A DNA stretch of 64,000 bases, from positions 248,001-312,000 of the forward strand of contig NZ_JACCCU010000002.1 in assembly GCF_013410875.1 (NCBI RefSeq), written 5' to 3'. The notes beneath the pieces are model-generated. The model was not told where the DNA came from. It was given only the letters and a program-made list of their open reading frames with translations, and did no database searches. Position numbers and translations under genes: made by a program. Shown here piece by piece: positions 11,948 to 20,397 of the stretch; position 1 is the first letter of the stretch, and the number at the start of each line of letters is the position of its first letter. Origin of the DNA: Tunturiibacter empetritectus. GTDB taxonomy: Bacteria > Acidobacteriota > Terriglobia > Terriglobales > Acidobacteriaceae.

Positions 11948-13159
11948 CTACCGCTTCTTCTTGCCTATTCCGCCCCTGGCCGCCGCAGCCTTCTTCTTCT
12001 CAGACACAGGCTCCGGATGAGCCTCCCCAGGCGCTGTTGTTCCAGGCTGAATCACTCGACGAACCAGATTGCCCTCCAGCCGATAGATCTTCATCACCGT
12101 CTTGCCCGGCACAATCGCACCCGTCACAGGATCAGGCACCACCGGCCCAGCCTCATCGGAGAGCACTCGATACGAAAAGGTTGGCGCCGCAGTCGTAGCC
12201 GCCGGCAACTTGCCATAAGAATCGCTAGCCATCGTTACCGTGACCGGAAGATATCCTTCAATATTCCTGTCGCGAAACCCCGTCTCATAGCGATGCTTCT
12301 TTACATTCCACGTAAAGACGCGCACCTGATCGAAGTCATACGTCAGCCCTGCTTTATAAGGGCTCAGCACCGTCACGTAGATCGGAATATTCTTATCGTC
12401 CTGCTCGGCCTCCGGATCGTTCACCGTAGTAAGAATGTACGAACCGACAATCCTCTGTCCTTCGGAGTATCGCGTGATCGCGTCCGGCGCATCGACATCC
12501 ATCATCCGGCTAAAGAGCCAGCCTGTATCGCCTTTGGAGTCACGCACCAACCACCAGTCTTCCATCACCGGAGGAGCGGGCTCGTCCGGCACTGCAGCAG
12601 CCGCGGCACCTTTCGCACTCTTTCCTGCAGCACCAGCCGCAGCCGCTGGAGTGGGAGGTGCAGCCTTCGCAACCCGCGTTCCCGGCGGCAGAGGCTTTGC
12701 CAGCGTCGCGCGAGACAGCAGCTTCAGCTTCTCGCCCTCCGCCAGACGAAAGAACCTCTCCGTGTCGCGGCCCGGCTTGGCATGCATATAAACTTCGTCC
12801 CGCACCACCGCCGAGGCAACCACCGGATCAGCCTTATGATCCTGCTTCAACTTCTCAAACTGATCAAAGACATCCTGCGTCGCGACGACCTTCTCATCGA
12901 TCCAGCCCTGCTCTCCCTTGGCTGTCTGGACCTTCACAAACCGCCGTCCGTGATCGAGCACTTCGAGCCGATCGCCGTTCTCCACCGTAGCCGTGCGATT
13001 GGAGACCGCCGCCACTCGGTCGCGCAAGAACGTCTGCTTCGCCGTTACATACACATACTGAGCCGCCGGCTTAGGCCGCAGTCGCGAGCACCCGCTCCCG
13101 CCCGCCACCAGAAGCACCGAGACCGCCAAGAAGCCGCAAATCCGCGAAAAGCACCGCAC
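11948..13159 (-). CDS. Lipoprotein with bacterial SH3-like domains
   Basis: Probable outer-envelope lipoprotein of unknown role. The GTG at 13159 gives an ideal lipoprotein signal (MRCFSRICGFLAVSVLLVAG followed by GSGC). An in-frame ATG at 13255 would add 32 residues before it and is less likely. After the lipid-modified Cys come one or two SH3b-like segments (AAQYVYVTAKQTFLRDRVA and AVVRDEVYMHAKPGRDTERFF), then an Ala/Pro linker and a third region with a W-W-L-V-R-D-SKGDTGWL pattern typical of SH3_3. The tail is basic (EKKKAAAARGGIGKKKR). SH3b domains commonly bind cell wall or peptide ligands. It lies 140 bases after another lipoprotein gene on the same strand. Confidence 0.7.
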   Translation of the reverse strand: MRCFSRICGFLAVSVLLVAGGSGCSRLRPKPAAQYVYVTAKQTFLRDRVAAVSNRTATVENGDRLEVLDHGRRFVKVQTAKGEQGWIDEKVVATQDVFDQFEKLKQDHKADPVVASAVVRDEVYMHAKPGRDTERFFRLAEGEKLKLLSRATLAKPLPPGTRVAKAAPPTPAAAAGAAGKSAKGAAAAAVPDEPAPPVMEDWWLVRDSKGDTGWLFSRMMDVDAPDAITRYSEGQRIVGSYILTTVNDPEAEQDDKNIPIYVTVLSPYKAGLTYDFDQVRVFTWNVKKHRYETGFRDRNIEGYLPVTVTMASDSYGKLPAATTAAPTFSYRVLSDEAGPVVPDPVTGAIVPGKTVMKIYRLEGNLVRRVIQPGTTAPGEAHPEPVSEKKKAAAARGGIGKKKR

Positions 13160-13301
13160 GAAACCGAATTGTCCAGATGAAGAAACGATAGCCTTGAAAC
13201 TCCGCGTCACGACACACCACTTCTTCCATACTAACGGCGGCCTCGCTAAATCCATAACATCCAGGCATCAACTCCAATACCACCGTCCCGGTCTGGAACA
13301 A

Positions 13302-14459
13302 CTAGTGCGTCAGCGCCACCGCGGCAGCCCCAGCGGGATCGGTATCAGTAGCGATACTGGTCGCCGCGTCAAGCTTCCCCGGAGTCGTAATGTCGAAGCT
13401 GTACATCGTCAGATCCGGACTCCCACCCACCGACGCCGCCAGCAGATACTTCCCGGTTCGATCGATCCCCAGCGACTGCACCGACGCTCCACTCTTATAG
13501 GGCGACCCGCTCAGCGGAGTCAACGATAAAGCCGCAGGGGTAGTCCCAGCGACAATCGTGTATCCAGAGATCGTGCCATCAGTACGATTCGCCGCATAGG
13601 CGTAAGTGCCCGTACTATCCAGCACGACGGACATGGTTCCGTTCCCCGCTGCAAATGGCGACCCCGTAACCGAATTCAACACGCCTCCAGACCCGATCGT
13701 GTAGACGGCGACTCCCCCGCTGGTCCCGCTTCGCGCAATGTAGAGATAAGCCGTCTTGGGATCGATCGCCAGCCCAACATCACCTGTGCTCGCATCCACA
13801 TTAGCCAGACTCTGGCTCTGCACCGCAGTACCAGTAGCTGTGTCGAACGTAAACACGACGTCACCGCCGGTTCCAAGTGCAGCAAAGATCAGCGTCCCAT
13901 CCGGCGACACCTTCACCATCGAAGGGTGCCAGGTCCCCGCCCCAGCGTGAAGTACATACGTAGGCGACCCCACATCGGTCAGCGCACCCGTAGTGGAGTT
14001 GATCTGATAGATATCCAGTTGCTGCGTGAAACTGTCGAGCGCAATCAGCCATTGCCCATCCGGCGAAACCGCCAGCGAAGCCGCAGTCACCAGACTCGGC
14101 ACCGCGCCGGCGGTCGGCGCACTCAAAGATCCATTGGAGTTGATCAGATACAAGCTGAGCGACGCTTGCCCCGCAATGTAAAGAAAAGCATTATTCGGAG
14201 TTACCACCTCCGCAAAAGGTTGCGACCCAAGCGCGATCGGCGAGTTGCTCACAGCCGTCAAGGTTCCCGTCCCCACTGCGAATCCACTCACAGACTTCGT
14301 CGTCTGATTCACCACATATACCTGGTTCCCACCCGCTCCGGTCCCGCCACCACCAGAGTTGTCGACCGGGGGAAAGAATCCCGTACACCCGGTGAAAACT
14401 GGCAGCATCAACGCAACGCCTACAACCGCCCAACGCCCGAAACTTCCCCATCGTTCCAT
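13302..14459 (-). CDS. Beta-propeller lipoprotein (lactonase/YVTN-like)
   Basis: Secreted lipoprotein folding as a seven-bladed beta-propeller of the 6-phosphogluconolactonase/YVTN superfamily. The chosen ATG at 14459 gives MERWGSFGRWAVVGVALMLP with a lipobox ending in FTGC; a longer start at 14501 adds 14 residues. Blade-like repeats recur: QVYVVNQTTKSVSGF, FLYIAGQASLSLYLI, AYLYIARSGTSGGVAVYTI, AYAANRTDGTISGYTI and KYLLAASVGGSPDLTMYSF. A Gly-rich spacer follows the Cys. Such proteins are abundant in Acidobacteria; enzymatic lactonase activity is not implied. The M28 peptidase gene starts divergently 85 bases away. Confidence 0.8.
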   Translation of the reverse strand: MERWGSFGRWAVVGVALMLPVFTGCTGFFPPVDNSGGGGTGAGGNQVYVVNQTTKSVSGFAVGTGTLTAVSNSPIALGSQPFAEVVTPNNAFLYIAGQASLSLYLINSNGSLSAPTAGAVPSLVTAASLAVSPDGQWLIALDSFTQQLDIYQINSTTGALTDVGSPTYVLHAGAGTWHPSMVKVSPDGTLIFAALGTGGDVVFTFDTATGTAVQSQSLANVDASTGDVGLAIDPKTAYLYIARSGTSGGVAVYTIGSGGVLNSVTGSPFAAGNGTMSVVLDSTGTYAYAANRTDGTISGYTIVAGTTPAALSLTPLSGSPYKSGASVQSLGIDRTGKYLLAASVGGSPDLTMYSFDITTPGKLDAATSIATDTDPAGAAAVALTH

Positions 14460-14544
14460 CGTCCAAAGCCTCTTCTCTATCTTCGCAGCAGCCGCAGCCA
14501 ACGCAGAATTAATTCAACAAAAACGTTCCTCTATAATTTTCGCA

Positions 14545-15621
14545 ATGCAACCCTCGAAGCTTTTCCATCTTCTGCCCTTGGCCGCAATACTGCTCGCACA
14601 AAGTCTTCCCTCCAAAGCACAATCGCAGCCCTCTCACCCTTTCGACGCAACAGCTCGAGAAACAGTATCGCTCTCCGTTGCACTGCAACAGGAAGTTCAC
14701 GCAGATATGAACTTCCTGGCCGACGATGAACTTCACGGCCGAGGCTCAGCTACACGCGATGAGCATATTGCCGCCCTCTTCGTGGCCTCTCAACTTCAGT
14801 CCCTCGGCCTCGAGCCCGGCGGAGACAACGGTACCTTTCTCCAGAAGTCCCCCCTCCCCGATCCCCTGCCCGTAAGAACCCAGCAGCGCCTCGCCAAGTT
14901 TCAGGACGTCCCCCGCAAAGAGACCTGGAACGCCATCGCCATCCTGCGCGGAACCACGGCACCCAATGAGGTCATCCTCCTCACCGCGCATCTCGACCAC
15001 CTCGGCATCGGTCCCGCCAACGCCGCCGGCGACACCAACTACAACGGAGCCGACGACGACGCCTCCGGCACCACCGCCGTGCTGACACTAGCCCACATCC
15101 TCTCCACCGGCCCACGACCCAAACGCACCATCGTCTTCGCACTCTTCGGCTCTGAAGAACTCGGCGGCTTCGGCAACCGCGCCTTCCTCGCCCACCCGCC
15201 TGTGCCATTGGCCAGCATCGTTGCTAACCTCGAGTTCGAGATGATCGGCCGCCCCGACCCGGCCGTCCCAGCCGGAACCCTCTGGCTCACCGGCTTCGAT
15301 CGCTCCAACCTTGGCCCAGAACTGGCAAAGCACGGTGCCCACCTGGTCAACGACCCTCACCCCAAAGAAAACTTCTTCCGCCGCTCCGACAACTACGCGC
15401 TGGCTCAGCAAGGCATCGTCGCTCAAACCGTCTCGAGCTACGGCCTGCACAAGGACTACCACCAGCCCAGCGACGAGATCCGCACCATCGACTTCACCCA
15501 CATGACCAACGCCATCGCCTCTATGGTCAACCCCATCCGCTGGCTGGCCGACACTTCGTGGAAGCCTGAGTGGCTCCCAGGCCATAAACCCGACGCCAAC
15601 CCCACCGCCCCAACGCCGTAA
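14545..15621 (+). CDS. Secreted M28-family zinc aminopeptidase
   Basis: Two-zinc exopeptidase. The 358-residue protein starts with a signal peptide (MQPSKLFHLLPLAAILLAQS, cleavage near KAQS). The zinc ligands can be followed in order: His/Asp in TAHLDHLG, Asp in NGADDDASG, the Glu pair in FGSEELG, an acidic residue in NLEFEMIGR and His in KDYHQPSDE. An in-frame start at 14359 would bury the signal sequence, so the ATG at 14545 is preferred. A TATAAT lies only eight bases upstream of it, so the transcript may have almost no leader. A nested inverted-repeat element follows the stop. Confidence 0.87.
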   Translation: MQPSKLFHLLPLAAILLAQSLPSKAQSQPSHPFDATARETVSLSVALQQEVHADMNFLADDELHGRGSATRDEHIAALFVASQLQSLGLEPGGDNGTFLQKSPLPDPLPVRTQQRLAKFQDVPRKETWNAIAILRGTTAPNEVILLTAHLDHLGIGPANAAGDTNYNGADDDASGTTAVLTLAHILSTGPRPKRTIVFALFGSEELGGFGNRAFLAHPPVPLASIVANLEFEMIGRPDPAVPAGTLWLTGFDRSNLGPELAKHGAHLVNDPHPKENFFRRSDNYALAQQGIVAQTVSSYGLHKDYHQPSDEIRTIDFTHMTNAIASMVNPIRWLADTSWKPEWLPGHKPDANPTAPTP

Positions 15622-15624
15622 AAC

Positions 15625-15811
15625 GTCCTGCCGGACGGGCTCGCGCGAAGCGGTCACTTCGTGACGCGTATACCGGTCTTGGCGAAATGAATCTCGAGGG
15701 TTCTCCCGTTGGTCGAAATCAATCTCTCCCCCGACCAACGGGAGGACCAGCCGAAGGGGTATACAAGTCACGAAGTGACCGCCCTCCGCGCAGGAGGCCG
15801 TCCGGCAGGAC
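15625..15811. repeat. Nested inverted-repeat element, copy A
   Basis: A 187-base element with ends gtcctgccggacgg and ccgtccggcaggac. Inside each end is a small hairpin, then the hairpin gtcacttcgtgac or its complement next to gtatacc/ggtatac. In the centre lies the inverted pair ctcccgttggtcg/cgaccaacgggag. It sits between the convergent M28 peptidase and katA genes. Related copies occur at 22134, 27916, 39289 and 44046. Confidence 0.9.
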
Positions 15812-15821
15812 ATAGTCTTTT

Positions 15822-15857
15822 AAAGAAAAAGGGCGGCCCGCAAAGGGCCGCCTCTTT
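15822..15857 (-). terminator. Rho-independent terminator of katA
   Basis: On the minus strand the stem GGCGGCCC/GGGCCGCC with a five-base loop (15832-15852) is followed by CTTTTTCTTT. It lies 20 bases past the katA stop. Confidence 0.85.
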
Positions 15858-15876
15858 ATGTAACTAAAAAAGTTAC

Positions 15877-17370
15877 TTATGCACCAACCAGCTCTTCCTT
15901 CTTCACAATATCTTCAATCTTGCGTCCGATAGCCTTGGCAACACCTTCGCCATACTTCGGATCGCACTTGTAGAAGTGATTGATCTGCAGGTCCTGAATC
16001 CGCGTCTCAACCTTACCCAGGCCGGCCGCGATATTGCCGCACAGCCGCTCCTGCGCATCCGGTGTCATCAGGCGGAACAGGTTTCCCGGCTGCGTGTAGT
16101 AGTCGCCATCATGCTCACGATGGTCGTACCGTCCCACGGTCGCCGTGTTGTAGGTCACAGGACGCTCAAGATACTTCTTATCCTGCGTCGGTCCGCCAAA
16201 GCTGTTGGGCTCGTAGTTCGGACCACTACCGCCGTTCTCACCGTAGCGCATGCTGCCATCACGGTTGTACGTGCTGTACGGGCACTTCGGCTCGTTGATT
16301 GGAAGCAGGTTGTAGTTCACTCCGATGCGATACCGGTGCGCATCCGGATAGCTGATCAAACGGCCCTGCAACATCTTGTCCGGCGAAAAACCCATGCCCG
16401 GAGCAACGTTCTTCGGATCAAACGCCGCCTGCTCAACCTCAGCAAAATAATTCTTCGGATTGCGGTTCAACTCCAGTTCTCCGATCTCGATCACAGGATA
16501 GTCCGCATGTGGCCAGATCTTCGTCAGGTCAAACGGATTGATGTGGTAAGTCTCTGCTTCAGCTTCTGGCATGATCTGAATCTGCACCGTCCACTTGGGA
16601 AAGTCGCCCTTCTCGATCGAGCGGAAGAGATCGCTCTGCGAGTGATCCATATCCACAGACTTCATGTGGTCGGCCTCTTCGCGAGTGAAGTTCTTGATCC
16701 CCTGCTTCGTCTTGAAGTGGTACTTCACATAGAACAGCTCGTTCTTCGCATTGATCAGCGAAAACGTGTGGCTGCCGTATCCATTCAAATGGCGATAGCC
16801 ATCCGGAGTACCGCGATCCGAAAACAGAATCGTAACCTGGTGCAGGCTCTCCGGCGAAAGCGACCAGAAATCCCACATCATCTTCGGCGACTTCAGGTTC
16901 GTCTCCGGATCACGCTTCTGCGTATGAATGAAATCGCCAAACTTCAGAGGATCGCGGATAAAAAAAACCGGCGTATTGTTGCCCACCAGATCCCAGTTGC
17001 CCTCTTCCGTGTAGAACTTCAGCGCAAACCCACGCGGATCGCGTTCAGAGTCAGCCGACCCCTTCTCGCCGCCAACGGTCGAAAACCGCAGGAACGTCGG
17101 GGTCTTCTTACCCTTCTCAAACACCTTCGCGGTCGTGTACTTCGCCATATCAGGGTGAGTACAGGTAAAGGTGCCATGCGCCGCCGAACCCTTCGCATGA
17201 ACCACGCGCTCGGGAACACGCTCACGATTGAAGTGCGCCATCTTTTCAAACAGCAAATAATCTTCAAACACGATCGGTCCACGATTGCCCACCGTGATGG
17301 AGTTTTGGTTATCGCCAACCGGTCGCCCGGCATCGGTAGTCATTTGCTTGCTCTTCAGATCTTCTGCCAT
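15877..17370 (-). CDS. katA: Monofunctional haem catalase
   Basis: Converts hydrogen peroxide to water and oxygen in the cytoplasm. The 497-residue protein is a small-subunit (clade 3 type) catalase. Catalytic His 58 lies in [12 protein letters not shown], the distal Asn in [14 protein letters not shown] (about 131), and the proximal haem-ligand Tyr in [12 protein letters not shown] (about 341). It has no C-terminal flavodoxin-like domain. The gene lies 33 bases downstream of a PerR-type regulator on the same strand with an AGAGGTG ribosome-binding site, so a perR-katA operon controlled by peroxide is likely. Confidence 0.96.
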   Translation of the reverse strand: MAEDLKSKQMTTDAGRPVGDNQNSITVGNRGPIVFEDYLLFEKMAHFNRERVPERVVHAKGSAAHGTFTCTHPDMAKYTTAKVFEKGKKTPTFLRFSTVGGEKGSADSERDPRGFALKFYTEEGNWDLVGNNTPVFFIRDPLKFGDFIHTQKRDPETNLKSPKMMWDFWSLSPESLHQVTILFSDRGTPDGYRHLNGYGSHTFSLINAKNELFYVKYHFKTKQGIKNFTREEADHMKSVDMDHSQSDLFRSIEKGDFPKWTVQIQIMPEAEAETYHINPFDLTKIWPHADYPVIEIGELELNRNPKNYFAEVEQAAFDPKNVAPGMGFSPDKMLQGRLISYPDAHRYRIGVNYNLLPINEPKCPYSTYNRDGSMRYGENGGSGPNYEPNSFGGPTQDKKYLERPVTYNTATVGRYDHREHDGDYYTQPGNLFRLMTPDAQERLCGNIAAGLGKVETRIQDLQINHFYKCDPKYGEGVAKAIGRKIEDIVKKEELVGA

Positions 17371-17403
17371 AGTTCACCTCTTACCACTCGTTAGGAAATC
17401 GCC

Positions 17404-17832
17404 CTAAGCCTGCTGGCACTTTGCACAAATGCCAATCACATCCACTGCATACCGCTCCACCAGAAAGCCGCCGGGCAGTTTGTCCTGCTTCGACACCAGC
17501 CCAAGCTCTTTTTCTCCAATGTCGGTAATCGCCTTACACTTTGAGCACACCATGTGGTGATGCGATTCATCGTTCATCTCTACGCGCAGCGAGCCATGAT
17601 GCATGCTCACCTCGCGAAAGACGCCGCTCTCCACAAACAGATGTATGTTTTTGTAAACGGTAGCCAGCGAGATTGCCGGCACCTTCTTCTTTACCTGCGC
17701 ATAGACCTCTTCCGGACTCGGATGGCCATGCATCGTCTTCATCACTTCGTACAAGACCTGCCGTTGGTGAGTCACAGCGATGCCGTTCTCCTGGCAGAGC
17801 TCACGAAACGATCTGGCCTCATTCACCAACAT
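17404..17832 (-). CDS. perR: Fur-family peroxide-responsive repressor (PerR-like)
   Basis: Metal-dependent repressor, 142 residues. It has the N-terminal winged helix (ALA-type recognition region ISLATVYKNIHLF, about 53-65) and the metal-binding segment ESHHHMVCSKC. A C-terminal CAKC provides the second Cys pair of the structural zinc site. Placement directly in front of katA points to PerR rather than Fur. The gene is preceded by a palindromic operator-like site, so autoregulation is likely. The assignment to PerR over Fur is by context, not by a residue that proves it. Confidence 0.85.
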   Translation of the reverse strand: MLVNEARSFRELCQENGIAVTHQRQVLYEVMKTMHGHPSPEEVYAQVKKKVPAISLATVYKNIHLFVESGVFREVSMHHGSLRVEMNDESHHHMVCSKCKAITDIGEKELGLVSKQDKLPGGFLVERYAVDVIGICAKCQQA

Positions 17833-17845
17833 GAGACGAGTATAA

Positions 17846-17862
17846 ACGATAAAGATTATCGT
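17846..17862. promoter_or_regulatory. Fur/PerR-box-like operator upstream of perR-katA
   Basis: A perfect inverted repeat acgataa-aga-ttatcgt starts 13 bases before the perR ATG. It is AT-rich and resembles the GATAAT-type half-sites of Fur-family boxes. Confidence 0.6.
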
Positions 17863-17908
17863 CCGATAAATTTAGTTATCCATAGAAAGGGAATCTTTCC
17901 ACCCAAAT

Positions 17909-18340
17909 CTAGTTCAGCCGCTCCATCTTGCCAAACCGCGAATCCAGAGGCTTTCTCCCATCAAACCCCTCCTCCTCGGTGTGCCAATGGGCAATCGTCG
18001 GCTCGCCCAGCTTCCAGCAGAGCAACACTGTTCTCCCATCCATCACATAAGGAAAGTCCAGCAGACCCTCCTCGAGATCCTTCACCTGAACCCCGATCGA
18101 GTCGATCTCAGCCAGCGTATCCTTGGCCACCTGCACCGCTTTATCCCGCTCCGCTCGGCGTCGAGCAGCGACGCTCACATCCACATGCATCCCACCCGAG
18201 AGAAAGATCCTGTGGCTCAACTGCTGCATCTCGTACTCAAACTCCGCGGCCCGGGCCTGTCCCTCCCGAGCCTTTCTCAGCAGAGCCTCTACTACCGGCA
18301 GCAACGTCTGTGCCTCGCCCAACGTAAACGTCTTACTCAA
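17909..18340 (-). CDS. DUF2203-family protein
   Basis: Conserved protein of unknown function found in many phyla. The core begins KTFTLGEAQTLLPVVEALLRKA and ends LLCWKLGEPTIAHWHTEEEGFDGRKPL, the two most conserved stretches of DUF2203; the C-terminal W-K-x-G-E-x-x-x-x-W-H part is clear. The TTG at 18340 overlaps the nadA stop as ttga and would couple translation. An ATG at 18382 gives a version 14 residues longer that overlaps nadA by 46 bases. Co-transcription with nadA is likely; a functional link is not established. Confidence 0.8.
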   Translation of the reverse strand: MSKTFTLGEAQTLLPVVEALLRKAREGQARAAEFEYEMQQLSHRIFLSGGMHVDVSVAARRRAERDKAVQVAKDTLAEIDSIGVQVKDLEEGLLDFPYVMDGRTVLLCWKLGEPTIAHWHTEEEGFDGRKPLDSRFGKMERLN

Positions 18341-19491
18341 ATCCTGATCTCCAGCATCCTGTCCAGCGCAACACGCGCCCACTGCTTCACATCATCATCC
18401 ACCTTGATGCGATTCACAACCCGTCCCTCAACCAGATTCTCCAGAGCCCACGCCAGATGCTGCGGCGAAATTCTATACATCGTCGTGCACAGGCAGCCCG
18501 AGTCATCAAGCGTAATCACCCGCTTGCCCAGCGACCCAAACCGCTTCGCCAGCCGGTTGACGAGGTGAATCTCCGTCCCAACCGCAAAACTCGAACCCTC
18601 CGGCGCCCGCTCAATCGCCTGAATAATGTGCTCGGTCGAACCCACATCATCCGCCTTCTGGCAGACCTCCCAGCGGCACTCCGGATGCACGATCACCTGC
18701 ATGCCAGGCTCCTCCCGGCGCACGCGATCCACATGCTCCGGCAGAAACCTCTGATGCACCGAGCAGTGCCCCTTCCACAGAATCACCTTCGCCGCCTTGA
18801 GACGGTCGGGGCTAACTCCGCCATTAATCTGGTAAGGATCCCAAACCACCATCTCGCTTAGCGGAATCCCCATCGCAAACGCGGTGTTCCGTCCCAGATG
18901 TTGATCCGGCAGAAAGAGAATCTTCCCCGCACGTGCAAACGCCCACTCAAAGGCGCCACGAGCGTTCGAAGACGTACATACCAAACCACCCCGCTCGCCG
19001 CAGAAAGCCTTAATCGCAGCAGCCGAGTTCATATAAGTCAGCGGAATCAACCCACCCGAAGCTTCATCGGTCATCCCCGCGCGCTCCAGCGAATCCCAGC
19101 AGTCTTCTACCTGCCCAATCTCCGCCATATCGGCCATCGAACAGCCCGCATTCAAATCCGGCAGAATCACCTGCTGCCACGGCCGTCCCAACACATCCGC
19201 CGTCTCCGCCATAAAGTGCACGCCGCAAAAGAGCATGTACTTCGCATTTGTCTCGGCGGCGACCTTCGAAAGCTTGTAGCTGTCCCCGGTAAAGTCCGCA
19301 AAACGAATCACCTCATCCCGCTGATAATGATGGCCGAGCAAAACAACATCTTCGCCGAGCTTCTCGCGCGCAGCAGCGATCCGGGCGTCCATCGTATGGT
19401 CCGGCTGCGAAAGGTAATTGTCTAAAGAACACGAATCTGCAACGCTCTCCGCCACGGCCGCAGCCGGTGCGATCTCTAGTAGTCCGTTCAA
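18337..19491 (-). CDS. nadA: Quinolinate synthase
   Basis: Condenses iminoaspartate with dihydroxyacetone phosphate to quinolinate, the first dedicated intermediate of NAD synthesis, using a [4Fe-4S] cluster. The 384-residue protein has VVLLGHHYQRDEV near 49-61. The three cluster Cys lie in MLFCGVHF, GLVCTSSNARG and SGCLCTTMY (two candidates there). The start codon is TTG, placed a few bases after a GGCGGAG ribosome-binding site and directly after a tandem NAD+ riboswitch, so translation is expected to fall when NAD+ is high. nadB lies 7 kb away on the same strand. No nadC was seen. Confidence 0.95.
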   Translation of the reverse strand: MNGLLEIAPAAAVAESVADSCSLDNYLSQPDHTMDARIAAAREKLGEDVVLLGHHYQRDEVIRFADFTGDSYKLSKVAAETNAKYMLFCGVHFMAETADVLGRPWQQVILPDLNAGCSMADMAEIGQVEDCWDSLERAGMTDEASGGLIPLTYMNSAAAIKAFCGERGGLVCTSSNARGAFEWAFARAGKILFLPDQHLGRNTAFAMGIPLSEMVVWDPYQINGGVSPDRLKAAKVILWKGHCSVHQRFLPEHVDRVRREEPGMQVIVHPECRWEVCQKADDVGSTEHIIQAIERAPEGSSFAVGTEIHLVNRLAKRFGSLGKRVITLDDSGCLCTTMYRISPQHLAWALENLVEGRVVNRIKVDDDVKQWARVALDRMLEIRI

Positions 19492-19499
19492 AGTACTCC

Positions 19500-19655
19500 G
19501 CCTTCAGTCTCACAAGGTCGTCTGGCACCGGCTAGGCCGATATCGTCTTTTCGCCTCTGAGACGGGGATGTTGAAAGCATGCACTGCTTGAGTTGCAGTG
19601 GATTCACTGTGCCGGCTTGAAACCGTCACCCAACCCACGGGGGTGTTGCAACTCC
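19500..19655 (-). ncRNA. NAD+-I riboswitch (nadA motif), two tandem domains
   Basis: The nadA leader, read on the minus strand, contains two similar domains. Domain 1 (19655-19590) is closed by GAGTTGCA/TGCAACTC arms and carries GCAACACCCCCGTGG, then GGCACAGTGAATCCACTG. Domain 2 (19578-19500) carries GCTTTCAACATCCCCGTCTC and closes with GTGAGACTGAAGGC. The pattern C-A-A-C-A-x-C-C-C-C-G-U, followed later by a complementary strand, is the hallmark of the nadA motif as I remember it; that class binds NAD+ and is found upstream of nadA in Acidobacteria. The domain 2 3' arm abuts the GGCGGAG ribosome-binding site, so the switch probably acts on translation. Confidence 0.85.
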
Positions 19656-19836
19656 TACCACTTCATCACTCATGATCCGTCAGATCACTCGTTCGTACAA
19701 TTAGACACACGCTCGAATCAAAAGGTGCGCTTTTCTTCGAACGATCCTGCTGCCTACACTGGAAATCTTATAACAGCATCAAAGCGCTCCATCCATTTGT
19801 TCCACCAACTCGTAAGCCGTATCATGGGATTGACTT

Positions 19837-20397
19837 ATGCCTAGCTTTCAGGACAGCGCCGTCATCTTCTTCCTCGCCCTGCTTCTCTTCGGCCCGAAGA
19901 AGCTGCCTGAGCTCGCCCGCCAACTGGGCAAGCTCATGGCCGAGTTCCGTCGCGCCTCCAACGAATTCCGCATGCAGATGGAAGACGAACTTCGCGTCGC
20001 TGACCAGGAAGAGCAGCGAAAAAAGATCGCCGCCATGGAGGCCGCCGCCCCCGTCTCCCCAGTTATAGTCACACCAGCCATTACCGCACCAGTCATAGCC
20101 GACGGCGAGAACACCATCGCACCGCCCGCACTCACCGAAGCCTCCACCTCCGACGTAACCCCCGAGCGCATCGCTCAGCTCACTCAGGAGTTGGTGGAAG
20201 ACAACCCACACATGCCGCCCGCGATTCCCGCGCCGCTTCCCATTGCAACCTCCGGTGACCTCAATCTCATGCCACCCTCCACCGGCCTTCCTGTCAGCAA
20301 CTCGGCTCTCTCGCCCGTCCTCGACGCAATCCCCCACACCCAAGAGCCCGAACCGGCAGCCGAAGTAGTCACCAGCGAGGCCACCCACCATGGCTGA
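19837..20397 (+). CDS. tatB: Twin-arginine translocase subunit TatB (TatA/B family)
   Basis: Small membrane component of the Tat pathway, which exports folded proteins. The 186-residue protein has one N-terminal membrane helix (residues about 5-17, SAVIFFLALLLF) followed by the hinge FGPKKLPELARQLGKLM and an amphipathic helix. A long acidic and then Pro/Ala-rich tail follows. The length and the following tatC favour TatB over TatA, though the family split is not sharp in this phylum. It overlaps tatC by eight bases. The Rieske protein at the far end of this window has a twin-arginine signal and would be a substrate. Confidence 0.85.
   Translation: MPSFQDSAVIFFLALLLFGPKKLPELARQLGKLMAEFRRASNEFRMQMEDELRVADQEEQRKKIAAMEAAAPVSPVIVTPAITAPVIADGENTIAPPALTEASTSDVTPERIAQLTQELVEDNPHMPPAIPAPLPIATSGDLNLMPPSTGLPVSNSALSPVLDAIPHTQEPEPAAEVVTSEATHHG

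Noticed and set aside
15625-15811. Nested element as a simple terminator
   Set aside because: Katalase has its own terminator next to it, and other copies lie between divergent genes or inside an operon.
15976-17394. 472-residue open frame opposite katA
   Set aside because: Antisense shadow of a high-GC gene; the katA frame carries all catalase motifs.
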